From: Thauera sp.
Lineage (GTDB): Bacteria > Pseudomonadota > Gammaproteobacteria > Burkholderiales > Rhodocyclaceae
Reading direction: 5' to 3'
NCBI GenBank assembly: GCA_024235615.1
Contig: JACKMB010000002.1
Span: 596,321-660,320 of the forward strand
Length of the DNA stretch: 64,000 nt
In this document: piece by piece, positions 1 to 8,021 of the stretch
Layout: every line of letters starts with the position of its first letter
How positions within the stretch are numbered: position 1 is the first letter of the stretch
Translations under genes and position numbers: made by a program
Notes under the pieces: generated by a model
Database searches by the model: none
The model's input: the letters and a program-made list of their open reading frames with translations, nothing else
Told to the model about the DNA's origin: nothing

Positions 1-1562
1 GCGTCGAGCTCGGACACGGCGGCGTCGAGCTCGACCTGCAGGCGCGAGCGCTCGGGGGGCTGCAGGTCGATCGCCTGCGTGCCGCGGAAGGGATGCTGCT
101 CGGGTGGGCCGGTGCGCGCTCGCGCGCCGACGTGGGCCGCGATCGCGGCCAGCGCGGCGGCCTGGGCGTCGCCATCGAGCGTCTCCAGCCCGTCGAGCGC
201 GATCGCCGGTGGCGGCGCGCCCTTGCCGATGAAGCCGACGATCTCGGCGAGCGCGCGGAAGGGCGTCTGTCCCGAGGGCGGCAGCGCCGCATGCAGCAGC
301 TCGGCGATGCGGTTGAGCTCGTCGCGCGTGCGGCGCAGCCGCGCCGGGTCGCCCACCTCGGGCAAGGCCTGCGCGCTCGCCGACAGCGTGCGGCCGAGCT
401 CGAGCGCGAGCGCCTTCTTGTTGGCGGTGCGCGAGTGCAGCTCCAGGCAGACGTCGCGCAGCCCGGCCTTCACCAGGCGGTCGTGCACCACCGAGAGCGC
501 GGCCATCTTCTCGGCGACGAACAGCACCGACTTGCCGTCGTGCGCGGCGGCGGCGATCAGGTTGGTGATGGTCTGCGACTTGCCCGTGCCGGGCGGGCCC
601 TGCACCACCAGGCTGGCGCCGTGGCGGACCTCCTCGATGACCTTGGTCTGCGAGGCGTCGGCGTCGACCACCTGGATGATGCGGGCGGGGTCGAGCAGCG
701 CGTCGAGGCGGTCATGCGGGCCGAAGAGCGGCGCGTCGGCCTCGAAGCCGTCGGCGAGCAGGCCCTGCAGCAGGGGGTTGGCGGCGAACGCATCCTCGGG
801 CCAGTTCGCCGGGTCGAGGTCGCGGTGCATCAGCAGCTTGGCGAAGGAGAAGAAGCCGAGCTGCATGCCGTCGGCGTCCACCGACCAGCCGCGCTGGCCT
901 GCGGTCGCCTCGCGCACCAGGGCGAAATACTGCGCCGGCGTCCAGCCCTCGGCCTCGTCCACCTCGGGCAGGCCGATCGCGAAGTCCTGGCGCAGGCGCT
1001 CCTGCAGCGGCAGGTTGGTGCTGAGGTCGTCCTCGCGACACACGAGGTCGAAGGTCGAGCTGCGCTCGTTGCGCACGAGCTGCACCGGCAGCAGCACCAG
1101 CGGCGCCTCGCGCACCACGTCGGAGGAGGGCGCCTCCTTCCAGCGCAGGAAGCCGAGCGCGAGGTAGAGCAGGTTCACGCCCTGTTCCTCCTCGGCCGTG
1201 CGCGCGTCGCCGGCCAGGCGCAGCAGCCGGCGCGCGAGCGCATCGGGGCCGAGCGGCGTCTCCAGGAAGTGGTCGGTCAGCCGGCCCGAGTCCTCGTCGG
1301 GCGCCGCCTCCGCCAGGGCCAGCGGCACCTCGCCGGCTGCGTCGGCCTTGTCCTTGCCGAGCGCGCGGAAGCGCATCCGGCGCCCCTGCAGGCGCAGGAT
1401 CGAGAACACCTCGTCGGCGCGTTCGTTGATCACGTTGAGGCAGTTGGCGCGTGCGTTGGCGCGGTTGACGTGGATCAGCCGGTTGCGCGTGCCGGTCTCG
1501 AGCAGCTTGCGGCGCGCGGCGTCGAGGGCGCGGGAGACGGGAGAGGGCGTGTGGTCGGGCAT
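1..1562 (-). CDS. DUF4011-type AAA/superfamily 1 helicase, 3' end cut off
   Basis: The first ~520 residues of a large P-loop protein that runs off the left edge. The N terminus (about residues 10-60) carries the RRKLLETGTRNRLI block typical of DUF4011. Further in is a Walker A motif, VVQGPPGTGKSQTITNLIA, as in UvrD/Upf1-type SF1 helicases. Family members are usually 1,500-2,000 residues and end in DUF3320 or nuclease domains, which would lie outside the window. The ATG at 1562 starts the conserved DUF4011 region about 12 residues upstream; no strong Shine-Dalgarno is visible. It is transcribed away from the diguanylate cyclase gene. Such helicases often occur in anti-phage or accessory loci, but nothing visible here proves that role. 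The family call is firm, the function is not. Confidence 0.8.
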   Translation of the reverse strand, partial: MPDHTPSPVSRALDAARRKLLETGTRNRLIHVNRANARANCLNVINERADEVFSILRLQGRRMRFRALGKDKADAAGEVPLALAEAAPDEDSGRLTDHFLETPLGPDALARRLLRLAGDARTAEEEQGVNLLYLALGFLRWKEAPSSDVVREAPLVLLPVQLVRNERSSTFDLVCREDDLSTNLPLQERLRQDFAIGLPEVDEAEGWTPAQYFALVREATAGQRGWSVDADGMQLGFFSFAKLLMHRDLDPANWPEDAFAANPLLQGLLADGFEADAPLFGPHDRLDALLDPARIIQVVDADASQTKVIEEVRHGASLVVQGPPGTGKSQTITNLIAAAAHDGKSVLFVAEKMAALSVVHDRLVKAGLRDVCLELHSRTANKKALALELGRTLSASAQALPEVGDPARLRRTRDELNRIAELLHAALPPSGQTPFRALAEIVGFIGKGAPPPAIALDGLETLDGDAQAAALAAIAAHVGARARTGPPEQHPFRGTQAIDLQPPERSRLQVELDAAVSELD

Positions 1563-1848
1563 CGGCGAGGGCGGGGAGGGCTGGCGGGAGGGAGCGAGCC
1601 CAGGATTGTCCTGCAGGATCGGCTTTCGCTCCACCGCGTTGCGCTGGAGTCGGGGCGCGGCGGAGCGCCGCGAGGGGCTGCGCCGCGGGAGCAAACATCA
1701 AAAAAATGTTAAAGCACAAAAACAGCAAAAAAGCCTTGCAGTGTGAAATAGGTAACCGACGAACCGGGCGCGCAGGGGGATACTTTGCCCACCCTGGCAG
1801 GCCGCATCCGGCGGCCTGCGTGCAGCCACGCTTCGGACCCGAGTCCAC
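1563..1848. other. Divergent intergenic region with an AT-rich island
   Basis: Separates the leftward helicase from the rightward cyclase. Positions 1691-1760 are strikingly A-rich against the GC-rich background, with A-tracts and a small inverted repeat AACAT-N7-ATGTT at 1694-1710. It probably holds the promoters of both genes, but I could not pick convincing -35/-10 pairs. Confidence 0.45.
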
Positions 1849-2802
1849 ATGAACAGCACCTGCGATCCTCTGCCGGCACAGGCCCGGCGGGCCGAGGCGG
1901 ACGACGCGGTGTTCGAGCGTGCCTACGTCGAAGGCCTGCTGCGGGATCGCGAATCGCTCTGGCACGCCTTGTTCGCGCAGTCGCGCGACGGTGTCGTGGT
2001 GCTCGACGAGGCCGGCAAGGTCTATGAGACCAACCAGCGCTTCGCCGACCTCCTCGGCTACACGATGGACGAGATGTATCAGCTCCACGTGTGGGACTGG
2101 GCGCATGGCCTCAGCCCCGAAGATCTGCGCGGCATGATCCGTGACATCGACGGCGACGGTCATCACTTCGAGACCCAGCAGATGCGCAAGGACGGCAGCC
2201 TGGTCGACATCGAGCTCAGCAACAGCTGCACCTTCTTCCGCGGACAAAAGCTCATCTTCTGCATCTGCCGCGACATCACCGCACGCAAGGCGGCCGAGCG
2301 TCGCATCCGCTATCTCGCCACCACCGACACCCTGACCGGAGCCAGCAACCGCGGCGAGTTCTCGCGCCGGCTCGCCGAGGAGATCGCCCGCGCCCACCAG
2401 CACGGCACGCCGCTCGGGCTGGTGATGTTCGACCTCGACCACTTCAAGCGCATCAACGACGGTTACGGCCATGACGTCGGCGATACGGTGCTGCGCGGGG
2501 TGACGGGTGTCGTGCGCGAGAACGTCCGCCTCGGTGACGTGATCGGCCGCTGGGGCGGCGAGGAGTTCATGCTCCTGCTGCCCAAGTCCGATCTGGCGAT
2601 CACGCTCGCCGTCGCCGAGCGCCTGCGTGCCAGCATCGAGGCGCGGCACTTCGAGCCGGTCGAGCGCGTCACCGCCAGCTTCGGCGTGGTCGTGCTGGAG
2701 CGGGGCGAGGGCTTCGACGCCCTCGTCAAGCGCGCCGACGTGGCGCTCTACCGCGCCAAGAGCGCAGGCCGCAACCGGGTGGAGACGGTGAGCGGCGACT
2801 AG
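1849..2802 (+). CDS. PAS-GGDEF diguanylate cyclase
   Basis: A 317-residue cytoplasmic protein predicted to make cyclic di-GMP from two GTP. A PAS sensor domain spans about residues 38-145 and ends in the usual C-terminal ...DITARK motif, which links to a GGDEF domain (about 152-312). The active-site signature is intact as GGEEF at 236-240, with D195/D197 in FDLDHFK for metal binding. An RxxD inhibitory site (R227-D230) lies five residues before GGEEF, so product feedback is expected. No transmembrane segment or signal peptide is visible, so the input is probably cytosolic (ligand or cofactor unknown). It is a single-gene unit: helicase divergent upstream, a repeat-filled gap downstream. Confidence 0.9.
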   Translation: MNSTCDPLPAQARRAEADDAVFERAYVEGLLRDRESLWHALFAQSRDGVVVLDEAGKVYETNQRFADLLGYTMDEMYQLHVWDWAHGLSPEDLRGMIRDIDGDGHHFETQQMRKDGSLVDIELSNSCTFFRGQKLIFCICRDITARKAAERRIRYLATTDTLTGASNRGEFSRRLAEEIARAHQHGTPLGLVMFDLDHFKRINDGYGHDVGDTVLRGVTGVVRENVRLGDVIGRWGGEEFMLLLPKSDLAITLAVAERLRASIEARHFEPVERVTASFGVVVLERGEGFDALVKRADVALYRAKSAGRNRVETVSGD

Positions 2803-2852
2803 CCCGACGGCATCCCGCGCGGGCGGAAGTTCTTCGCATCCTGCACCGCCCA

Positions 2853-3092
2853 TTCGCGGCTGCCGCCGCTCCTACAGGGGCGTGGTGGTTCGTGCATGGG
2901 CGTTGCGGACGGATAGGCTTCGGGGTGTCATTCGTGCATGGGCGCCGCGGACAGGTAGGCGTCGGAGTGTCATTCGTGCATGGGCGCCGTGGGGCGGGCG
3001 CGCGCCGGCGGTGTAGCGGGTCGTGGGGGCGTGGCGGGGCGGAGATGCTTCGCAGGCGCGGTGGTTCGTGTAGGAGCGCCGGCAGGCGCGAA
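2853..3092. repeat. Inverted pair of GTAG-type REP elements flanking a 42-bp tandem repeat
   Basis: A reverse-oriented REP lies at 2853-2876 and a forward one at 3069-3092. The forward core reads GTAGGAGCGCCGGCAGGCGC: a GTAG head followed by a GCGCC/GGCGC stem with a GGCA loop. The reverse one has the GCGGC/GCCGC variant of the stem. Between them a 42-bp sequence beginning CGTGCATGGGCG recurs at 2891, 2933 and 2975. I see no gene in this 415-bp gap. Confidence 0.8.
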
Positions 3093-3120
3093 CGGGGCTT
3101 TCCGCTACCGATCGTCTCCG

Positions 3121-3211
3121 AATCTTCGCATCGCCGTCTCCAAATCTTCACATCGCCGTAACGTCACCTCATCTACACTTCAACGATTCTAAAAATGTTG
3201 ATGAGTAGGAG
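3121..3211 (+). promoter_or_regulatory. Putative ars operon control region and ribosome binding site
   Basis: Two 17-bp near-identical direct repeats (AATCTTCRCATCGCCGT) at 3121-3137 and 3143-3159 are offset by 22 bp, about two helical turns. They are followed by an inverted repeat TCAAC-N12-GTTGA at 3180-3201 in an AT-rich stretch. Dyads of this kind are typical of ArsR/SmtB operators, and the island encodes an ArsR. TAGGAG at 3206-3211 is a good Shine-Dalgarno six bases before the gapdh start. The operator assignment is inferred from position and symmetry. Confidence 0.5.
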
Positions 3212-3217
3212 CGCAAG

Positions 3218-4261
3218 ATGAGAGTCGGGATCAATGGCATGGGGCGGATCGGTCGCCTGGCGCTGCGCGCGGCGATGGGCGCGGCGGAGCGTGGGGCGGA
3301 CGACCCGCGCGCGGACAACCGCCTCGAGGTGGTCCACCTCAACGAGATCAAGGGTGGCGCGGCGGCGACCGCGCACCTGCTCGCCTTCGACAGCGTGCAG
3401 GGGCGCTGGCGGGCCGACATCCGCGCCGAGGGCGAGGACGCGATCCGCATCGACGGTCGCAGGCTGTCCTTCTCGGCCCATTCCAGCGCGGCCGACATCC
3501 CCTGGGGCGAGCTGGGTGTCGATGTGGTGCTCGAATGCACCGGCAAGATCCTGACTCCCGAGGCGCTGCAGGGCCACCTCGACCGCGGCGCGAAGCGCGT
3601 GATCGTCGCCGCCCCGGTGAAGACCGGCGGCGTGCTCAACATCGTGGTCGGCATCAACCACGAGGCCTACGATCCCGCGCGCGACCGCATCGTCACCGCG
3701 GCTTCGTGCACCACCAACTGCCTCGCGCCGGTGGTCAAGGTGGTGCACGAGAACCTCGGCATCCGCCACGGCCAGATCACCACCATCCACGACCCCACCA
3801 ACACCAACCTGGTGGTCGACGCCCCGCACAAGGACCTGCGCCGTGCGCGCAGCTCGCTGCTGAGCCTGGCGCCCACCACCACCGGCAGCGCCACCGCGAT
3901 CGCGCTGATCTACCCGGAGCTGAAGGGCAAGCTCAACGGCCACGCGGTGCGCGCGCCGGTGTTGAACGCCTCGCTCACCGACTGCGTGTTCGAGCTGCAG
4001 CGCGCAACCACGGTGGAGGAGGTCAATGCACTGTTCAAGGCCGCGGCCGAGGGCCCGCTCGCCGGCATCCTCGGCTACGAGGAGCGCCCGCTGGTCAGCG
4101 TCGATTACGCCCGCGATACGCGCAGTTCCATCGTCGATGCGCTGTCCACCATGGTCACCGACGGCACGCTGCTGAAGGTGTACGCCTGGTACGACAACGA
4201 GATGGGCTACGCCTGCCGCATGGTGGACCTGGCTTGCCACATGGAAAGTGTCGGCCTCTGA
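3218..4261 (+). CDS. gap: ArsJ-associated glyceraldehyde-3-phosphate dehydrogenase
   Basis: A 347-residue GAPDH. The NAD-binding start [11 protein letters not shown], catalytic Cys164 in [10 protein letters not shown] and His191 are present. The arsenic role is inferred from context. GAPDH paralogues next to arsJ are known to join arsenate to glyceraldehyde 3-phosphate, giving unstable 1-arseno-3-phosphoglycerate, which ArsJ exports. Here arsJ begins two bases after the gap stop, and arsR/arsC and acr3 follow. The residues after the catalytic His (HDPTNTN) differ from the HAYTNDQ of glycolytic enzymes, which also points to the ars-linked subfamily. It is the first gene of the operon, behind the putative ArsR operator. 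Confidence 0.9.
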   Translation: MRVGINGMGRIGRLALRAAMGAAERGADDPRADNRLEVVHLNEIKGGAAATAHLLAFDSVQGRWRADIRAEGEDAIRIDGRRLSFSAHSSAADIPWGELGVDVVLECTGKILTPEALQGHLDRGAKRVIVAAPVKTGGVLNIVVGINHEAYDPARDRIVTAASCTTNCLAPVVKVVHENLGIRHGQITTIHDPTNTNLVVDAPHKDLRRARSSLLSLAPTTTGSATAIALIYPELKGKLNGHAVRAPVLNASLTDCVFELQRATTVEEVNALFKAAAEGPLAGILGYEERPLVSVDYARDTRSSIVDALSTMVTDGTLLKVYAWYDNEMGYACRMVDLACHMESVGL

Positions 4262-4263
4262 AG

Positions 4264-5562
4264 ATGAACGAAGCGCCAGACTCTTCCCCGACGCCGCCCG
4301 CGTCGCCCGCGGGCGGCGGCGCGCAGCACGCCGCGCGCAACTACGCCATCGTCACCGCCGCCTACTGGGGCTTCACGCTCACCGACGGCGCGCTGCGCAT
4401 GCTGGTGCTGCTGCACTTCTACCGCCTGGGCTACTCGCCGTTCACGCTCGCCTTCCTGTTTCTGCTCTACGAGGCGGCGGGCGTGCTGGCGAATCTCGTG
4501 GGCGGCTGGCTGGCGACGCATTTTGGCATCGCGCGCATGCTGGCGGTCGGGCTGGTCACGCAGATCGTCGGCTTCGCGCTTCTGTCGGCGCTCGACCCCG
4601 GTTGGACCGCGGCGATGGCGGTGGCCTGGGTGGTGGTGGCGCAGGGCGTGTGCGGCGTGGCCAAGGACCTGACCAAGACCGCGAGCAAGTCGGCGATCAA
4701 GATCACCCAGGCCGAGGCCCAGGGTGGAAGTCAGGGCCAGCTCTTCAAGTGGGTGGCGTGGTTCACCGGCAGCAAGAACGCGATGAAGGGCATCGGCTTT
4801 TTTCTCGGCGGCGTACTGCTGGAGACGCTGGGTTTTCGCGGCGCGCTGTGGACCATGGCGGGCCTGCTTGCGCTGGTGCTGGCGGGCGTGCTGCTGTCGC
4901 TGCCGCCGATGATGGGCAGGAAGAAGGCTTCGCGCTCGGTGCGCGAGCTGTTCGCCAAGAGCCCGGGCATCAACGTGCTGGCCGCCGCGCGCGTGGTGCT
5001 GTTCGGCGCGCGCGACGTTTGGTTCGTGGTCGGCGTTCCGGTGTTCCTGTATTCGGCGGGGTGGACCTTCACCATGGTCGGCACTTTCCTGGCTGTGTGG
5101 ACGATCGGCTACGGGCTGGTGCAGGCGCTGGCGCCGCAGATCGTGAGGCGCAGCGCCGATGGGCTGAGCCACGAGGTGCCGGCCGCGCGCCTGTGGTCGG
5201 CGCTGCTGGCGCTGATCCCCGTGGCGCTGGCGGTAGCGGTGTGGCTGCGGGTGCCGAGCCTGGAGTGGGTGGTGGTCGGCGGCCTCGGGCTGTTCGGCTT
5301 CGCCTTCGCGGTCAACTCCTCGGTGCATTCCTACCTGGTGCTGGCTTACGCGGGCTCGGAGAAGGCGGCCGAGGACGTCGGCTTCTACTACGCCGCCAAC
5401 GCGCTCGGCCGCTTCATCGGCACGCTGCTGTCGGGCCTGCTGTACCAGTGGGGCGGGCTCTTGTATGCGCTGATCGGTTCAGCCGTGATGCTGCTGGTCT
5501 GCTGGCTGGCGACGCTGGCGCTGCCGCTCGTGCGCCACGAATCCGCCCAGGCCGCCCCCTGA
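4264..5562 (+). CDS. arsJ: Organoarsenical efflux MFS transporter ArsJ
   Basis: A 432-residue major facilitator protein with about 12 hydrophobic segments and a short, Pro/Ala/Gly-rich N-terminal tail before the first helix (about residue 25). ArsJ is the known exporter of 1-arseno-3-phosphoglycerate; together with the adjacent GAPDH it gives arsenate resistance without reduction. The YWGFTLTDGALRMLVLLHFY start of the membrane domain and the tight coupling to gap support the call. The start ATG is two bases after the gap stop, so translation is probably coupled. The next gene starts 21 bp downstream. Confidence 0.9.
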   Translation: MNEAPDSSPTPPASPAGGGAQHAARNYAIVTAAYWGFTLTDGALRMLVLLHFYRLGYSPFTLAFLFLLYEAAGVLANLVGGWLATHFGIARMLAVGLVTQIVGFALLSALDPGWTAAMAVAWVVVAQGVCGVAKDLTKTASKSAIKITQAEAQGGSQGQLFKWVAWFTGSKNAMKGIGFFLGGVLLETLGFRGALWTMAGLLALVLAGVLLSLPPMMGRKKASRSVRELFAKSPGINVLAAARVVLFGARDVWFVVGVPVFLYSAGWTFTMVGTFLAVWTIGYGLVQALAPQIVRRSADGLSHEVPAARLWSALLALIPVALAVAVWLRVPSLEWVVVGGLGLFGFAFAVNSSVHSYLVLAYAGSEKAAEDVGFYYAANALGRFIGTLLSGLLYQWGGLLYALIGSAVMLLVCWLATLALPLVRHESAQAAP

Positions 5563-5583
5563 GGGCTTGCTGGAGAAACATCG

Positions 5584-6468
5584 ATGGACAAGAAAGCCGC
5601 CGTTTCCGCCTTCGAGGCACTGTCCTCGGGCATCCGCCTCGACGTCTTCCGCCTGCTCGTGCGCGCGGGACCGCAGGGCATGGTGGCGGGCGAGCTCGCC
5701 AGCGCGCTCGACCTGCCGCCGACCAACATGTCCTTCCACCTCAAGGCGCTGGCGCAGGCCGGGCTGGTGGCGGCCGAGCAGGAGGGCCGCTTCCAGCGCT
5801 ACCGCGCCGACATGGCGCGGATGCGCGGCCTGATCGCCTACCTCACCGACGAGTGCTGCAGCGGCGTGCCTGCGCTGTGCGGCGTCGATGGCGGCGCGGC
5901 CACGAACGGATTTTCCCCGCCCGAACCGGGCATAAAACGACAAACGGAGTCTTCCATGTCCGACAAGTGCTACAACGTGCTCTTCCTGTGCGCGGCCAAC
6001 TCGGCGCGCAGCATCATCGCCGAGGTCATCCTCAACCAGATCGGCCAGGGCCGCTTCAAGGCCTTCAGCGCCGGCAGCGCGCCGCGCGGTGAGGTGCACC
6101 CGATGACGCTGCAGGTGCTGCGGGCCCAGGGCTACGACACCGGCGCGCTGCGCAGCAAGAGCTGGGAGGAGTTCGCCGGCCCTGACGCGCCGCAGCTCGA
6201 CTTCGTGTTCACCGTGTGCGACACGATCGCCGGCGAGACCTGCCCGGTGTGGCCCGGCCAGCCGCTCACCGCGCACTGGGGCGTGGCCGACCCGGTCAAG
6301 GTCGAGGGCAGCGAGCCGCGCCGGCTCGACGCCTTCAGCCGGACGCAGAACCAGCTCCTCAACCGCCTGCGCCTCTTCACCAGCCTGCCCCTGGCCAAGC
6401 TCGACCGCCTCGCGATCCAGCACGAGATCGACCGCATCGGGCAGACGCCGGCCGCCGCGGAGGGCTGA
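5584..6468 (+). CDS. Fused ArsR repressor and thioredoxin-type arsenate reductase ArsC
   Basis: One open frame of 294 residues holds two proteins that are usually separate. Residues 1-100 are a winged-helix ArsR (recognition region [15 protein letters not shown]) with C-terminal cysteines C91, C92 and C99, a plausible As(III) sensor resembling the Acidithiobacillus ArsR Cys set. Residues 101-124 are a low-complexity linker. Residues 125-294 are a low-molecular-weight-phosphatase-fold ArsC with the CAANSAR loop (Cys136, Arg142). An ATG at 5956 (Met125) opens the ArsC part and has its own GGAG six bases upstream, so free ArsC may also be made. The gene sits between arsJ and acr3; acr3 starts two bases after its stop. 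Confidence 0.9.
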   Translation: MDKKAAVSAFEALSSGIRLDVFRLLVRAGPQGMVAGELASALDLPPTNMSFHLKALAQAGLVAAEQEGRFQRYRADMARMRGLIAYLTDECCSGVPALCGVDGGAATNGFSPPEPGIKRQTESSMSDKCYNVLFLCAANSARSIIAEVILNQIGQGRFKAFSAGSAPRGEVHPMTLQVLRAQGYDTGALRSKSWEEFAGPDAPQLDFVFTVCDTIAGETCPVWPGQPLTAHWGVADPVKVEGSEPRRLDAFSRTQNQLLNRLRLFTSLPLAKLDRLAIQHEIDRIGQTPAAAEG

Positions 6469-6469
6469 C

Positions 6470-7501
6470 ATGGGGCTCTTCGAGCGCTACCTCAGCGTCT
6501 GGGTGGGGCTGGGCATCCTCGCCGGGGTCGGCCTCGGGCTGTTCGCGCCCGGGGCCTTCCAGGCCATCGCCGGGCTCGAGTTCGCGCAGGTGAACCTGGT
6601 GGTGGCCGTGTTCATCTGGGTGATGATCTACCCGATGATGATCCAGATCGACTGGCACGCGGTGAAGGATGTCGGGCGCAAACCGCAGGGGTTGATCCTG
6701 ACCCTGGTGGTCAACTGGCTCATCAAGCCGTTCACGATGGCGGCGCTCGGGGTGCTGTTCTTCCAGCATCTCTTCGCGCCATGGGTGGATCCGGCTTCGG
6801 CCAGCGAGTACATCGCCGGCATGATCCTGCTCGGCGTGGCGCCGTGCACCGCGATGGTCTTCGTGTGGAGCCAGCTGGTGAAGGGCGATCCCAACTACAC
6901 CCTGGTGCAGGTGTCGGTGAATGACCTGATCATGGTGTTCGCGTTCGCGCCGATCGCGGCCTTCCTGCTGGGCGTCACCGACCTCACCGTGCCGTGGGAG
7001 ACCTTGCTGCTGTCGACGGTGCTCTACGTGGTGCTACCCTTGCTGGCCGGGATGGCGACGCGGCATGTGCTGGAGCGGCGCTCGAAGCAGGCAGTGGGCG
7101 AGTTCGTCGGTCGCCTCAAGCCCTGGTCCATCGTCGGCCTGATCGCCACCGTGGTGCTGCTGTTCGGCTTTCAGGCGCGTACCATCGTGGAAAAACCGCT
7201 GGTGATCGGCCTGATCGCGGTGCCGCTGCTGGTGCAGACCTACGGCATCTTCCTGATCGCCTACCTGGCCGCGAAGGCGATGAAGCTGCCGCACGACGTC
7301 GCCGGCCCGGCCTGCCTGATCGGCACCTCGAACTTCTTCGAGCTTGCGGTCGCGGTGGCGATCTCGCTGTTCGGGCTGAACTCCGGCGCGGCGCTGGCGA
7401 CCGTGGTCGGCGTGCTGGTGGAGGTGCCGGTGATGCTTTCGCTGGTGGCGATCGTCAACCGCACGCGGCACTGGTTCGCGCCTGCCGGCGCTCCTACATG
7501 A
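6470..7501 (+). CDS. acr3: Arsenite efflux permease, ACR3 family
   Basis: A 343-residue inner-membrane protein with about ten transmembrane segments that exports As(III). The conserved transport cysteine is in [15 protein letters not shown], and ARTIVEKP and [14 protein letters not shown] are characteristic ACR3 stretches. It is an ACR3/bile-acid-transporter fold, not the unrelated ArsB fold. The start is one base after the arsR/arsC stop, so the genes are translationally coupled. Oddity: the last eight codons (FAPAGAPT) and the stop are supplied by a REP element that begins at 7475, so the natural C terminus has been replaced or extended by a repeat. Confidence 0.93.
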   Translation: MGLFERYLSVWVGLGILAGVGLGLFAPGAFQAIAGLEFAQVNLVVAVFIWVMIYPMMIQIDWHAVKDVGRKPQGLILTLVVNWLIKPFTMAALGVLFFQHLFAPWVDPASASEYIAGMILLGVAPCTAMVFVWSQLVKGDPNYTLVQVSVNDLIMVFAFAPIAAFLLGVTDLTVPWETLLLSTVLYVVLPLLAGMATRHVLERRSKQAVGEFVGRLKPWSIVGLIATVVLLFGFQARTIVEKPLVIGLIAVPLLVQTYGIFLIAYLAAKAMKLPHDVAGPACLIGTSNFFELAVAVAISLFGLNSGAALATVVGVLVEVPVMLSLVAIVNRTRHWFAPAGAPT

Positions 7502-7930
7502 AACCGTCGCGGCTTGGGGGTGTGTAGGGATTGGGAGGGGCCACTCGCGGTTCGGTGGGTTGCGTGCGTGGAGGTCGGTACGCGGTTTGGCGGGTTGTAG
7601 GAGCGCCGGCAGGCGCGAATGCGGGCGTGAATAGCGGCGGGAATGCGGGAGCAAATGCGGGAGCGAAGCCGGGCACGTCGGGCGATTGTTCGACCGCCGC
7701 TTTTCGCGCCTGCCGGCGCTCCTACATGAAACCGTCGTGGCACGGGGGGCGTGTAGGGGTTGGGAGGGGCCGCGCGCGGTTCGGCGGGTTGCGTGCGTGG
7801 AGGCCGGTACGCGGTTCGGGGGGTTGTAGGAGCGCCGGCAGGCGCGAATGCGGCCGTGAATGCGGGAGCGAAGCCGGGCATGTCGGGCGATTGTTCGACC
7901 GCCGCTTTCGCGCCTGCCGGCGCTCGTACA
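7475..7930. repeat. Cluster of five REP elements in imperfect tandem units
   Basis: REP hairpins occur at 7475-7498 (reverse, inside the 3' end of acr3), 7596-7619 (forward), 7703-7726 (reverse), 7825-7848 (forward) and 7907-7930 (reverse, one substitution). The flanking DNA is also repeated: a block that reads GTAGGG-TTGGGAGGGGCC and continues to the forward REP recurs after about 228 bp, and a decayed third copy runs to about 8010. Nothing else is visible in the 520-bp gap. Strong hairpins here may separate expression of acr3 from the downstream permease. Confidence 0.85.
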
Positions 7931-8021
7931 TGAAACCGTCGCGGCTCGGGGACGTGTAGGGGGTTGGGAGGGCCGGCATGCGGCTCGGCGGGCTGCGACC
8001 GCGGGGGAATCCGGAGGAATC

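Noticed and set aside
2892..3161. 89-codon ORF with repeated VSFVHGRRG peptides
   Set aside because: Entirely made of the 42-bp satellite and a REP; no ribosome site or recognisable family.
5584..5958. Frameshift or missing stop explanation for the ArsR-ArsC fusion
   Set aside because: The frame is continuous with sensible codons through the linker, and ArsR-ArsC fusions are known in other bacteria, so a sequencing error is not needed, though it is not fully excluded.
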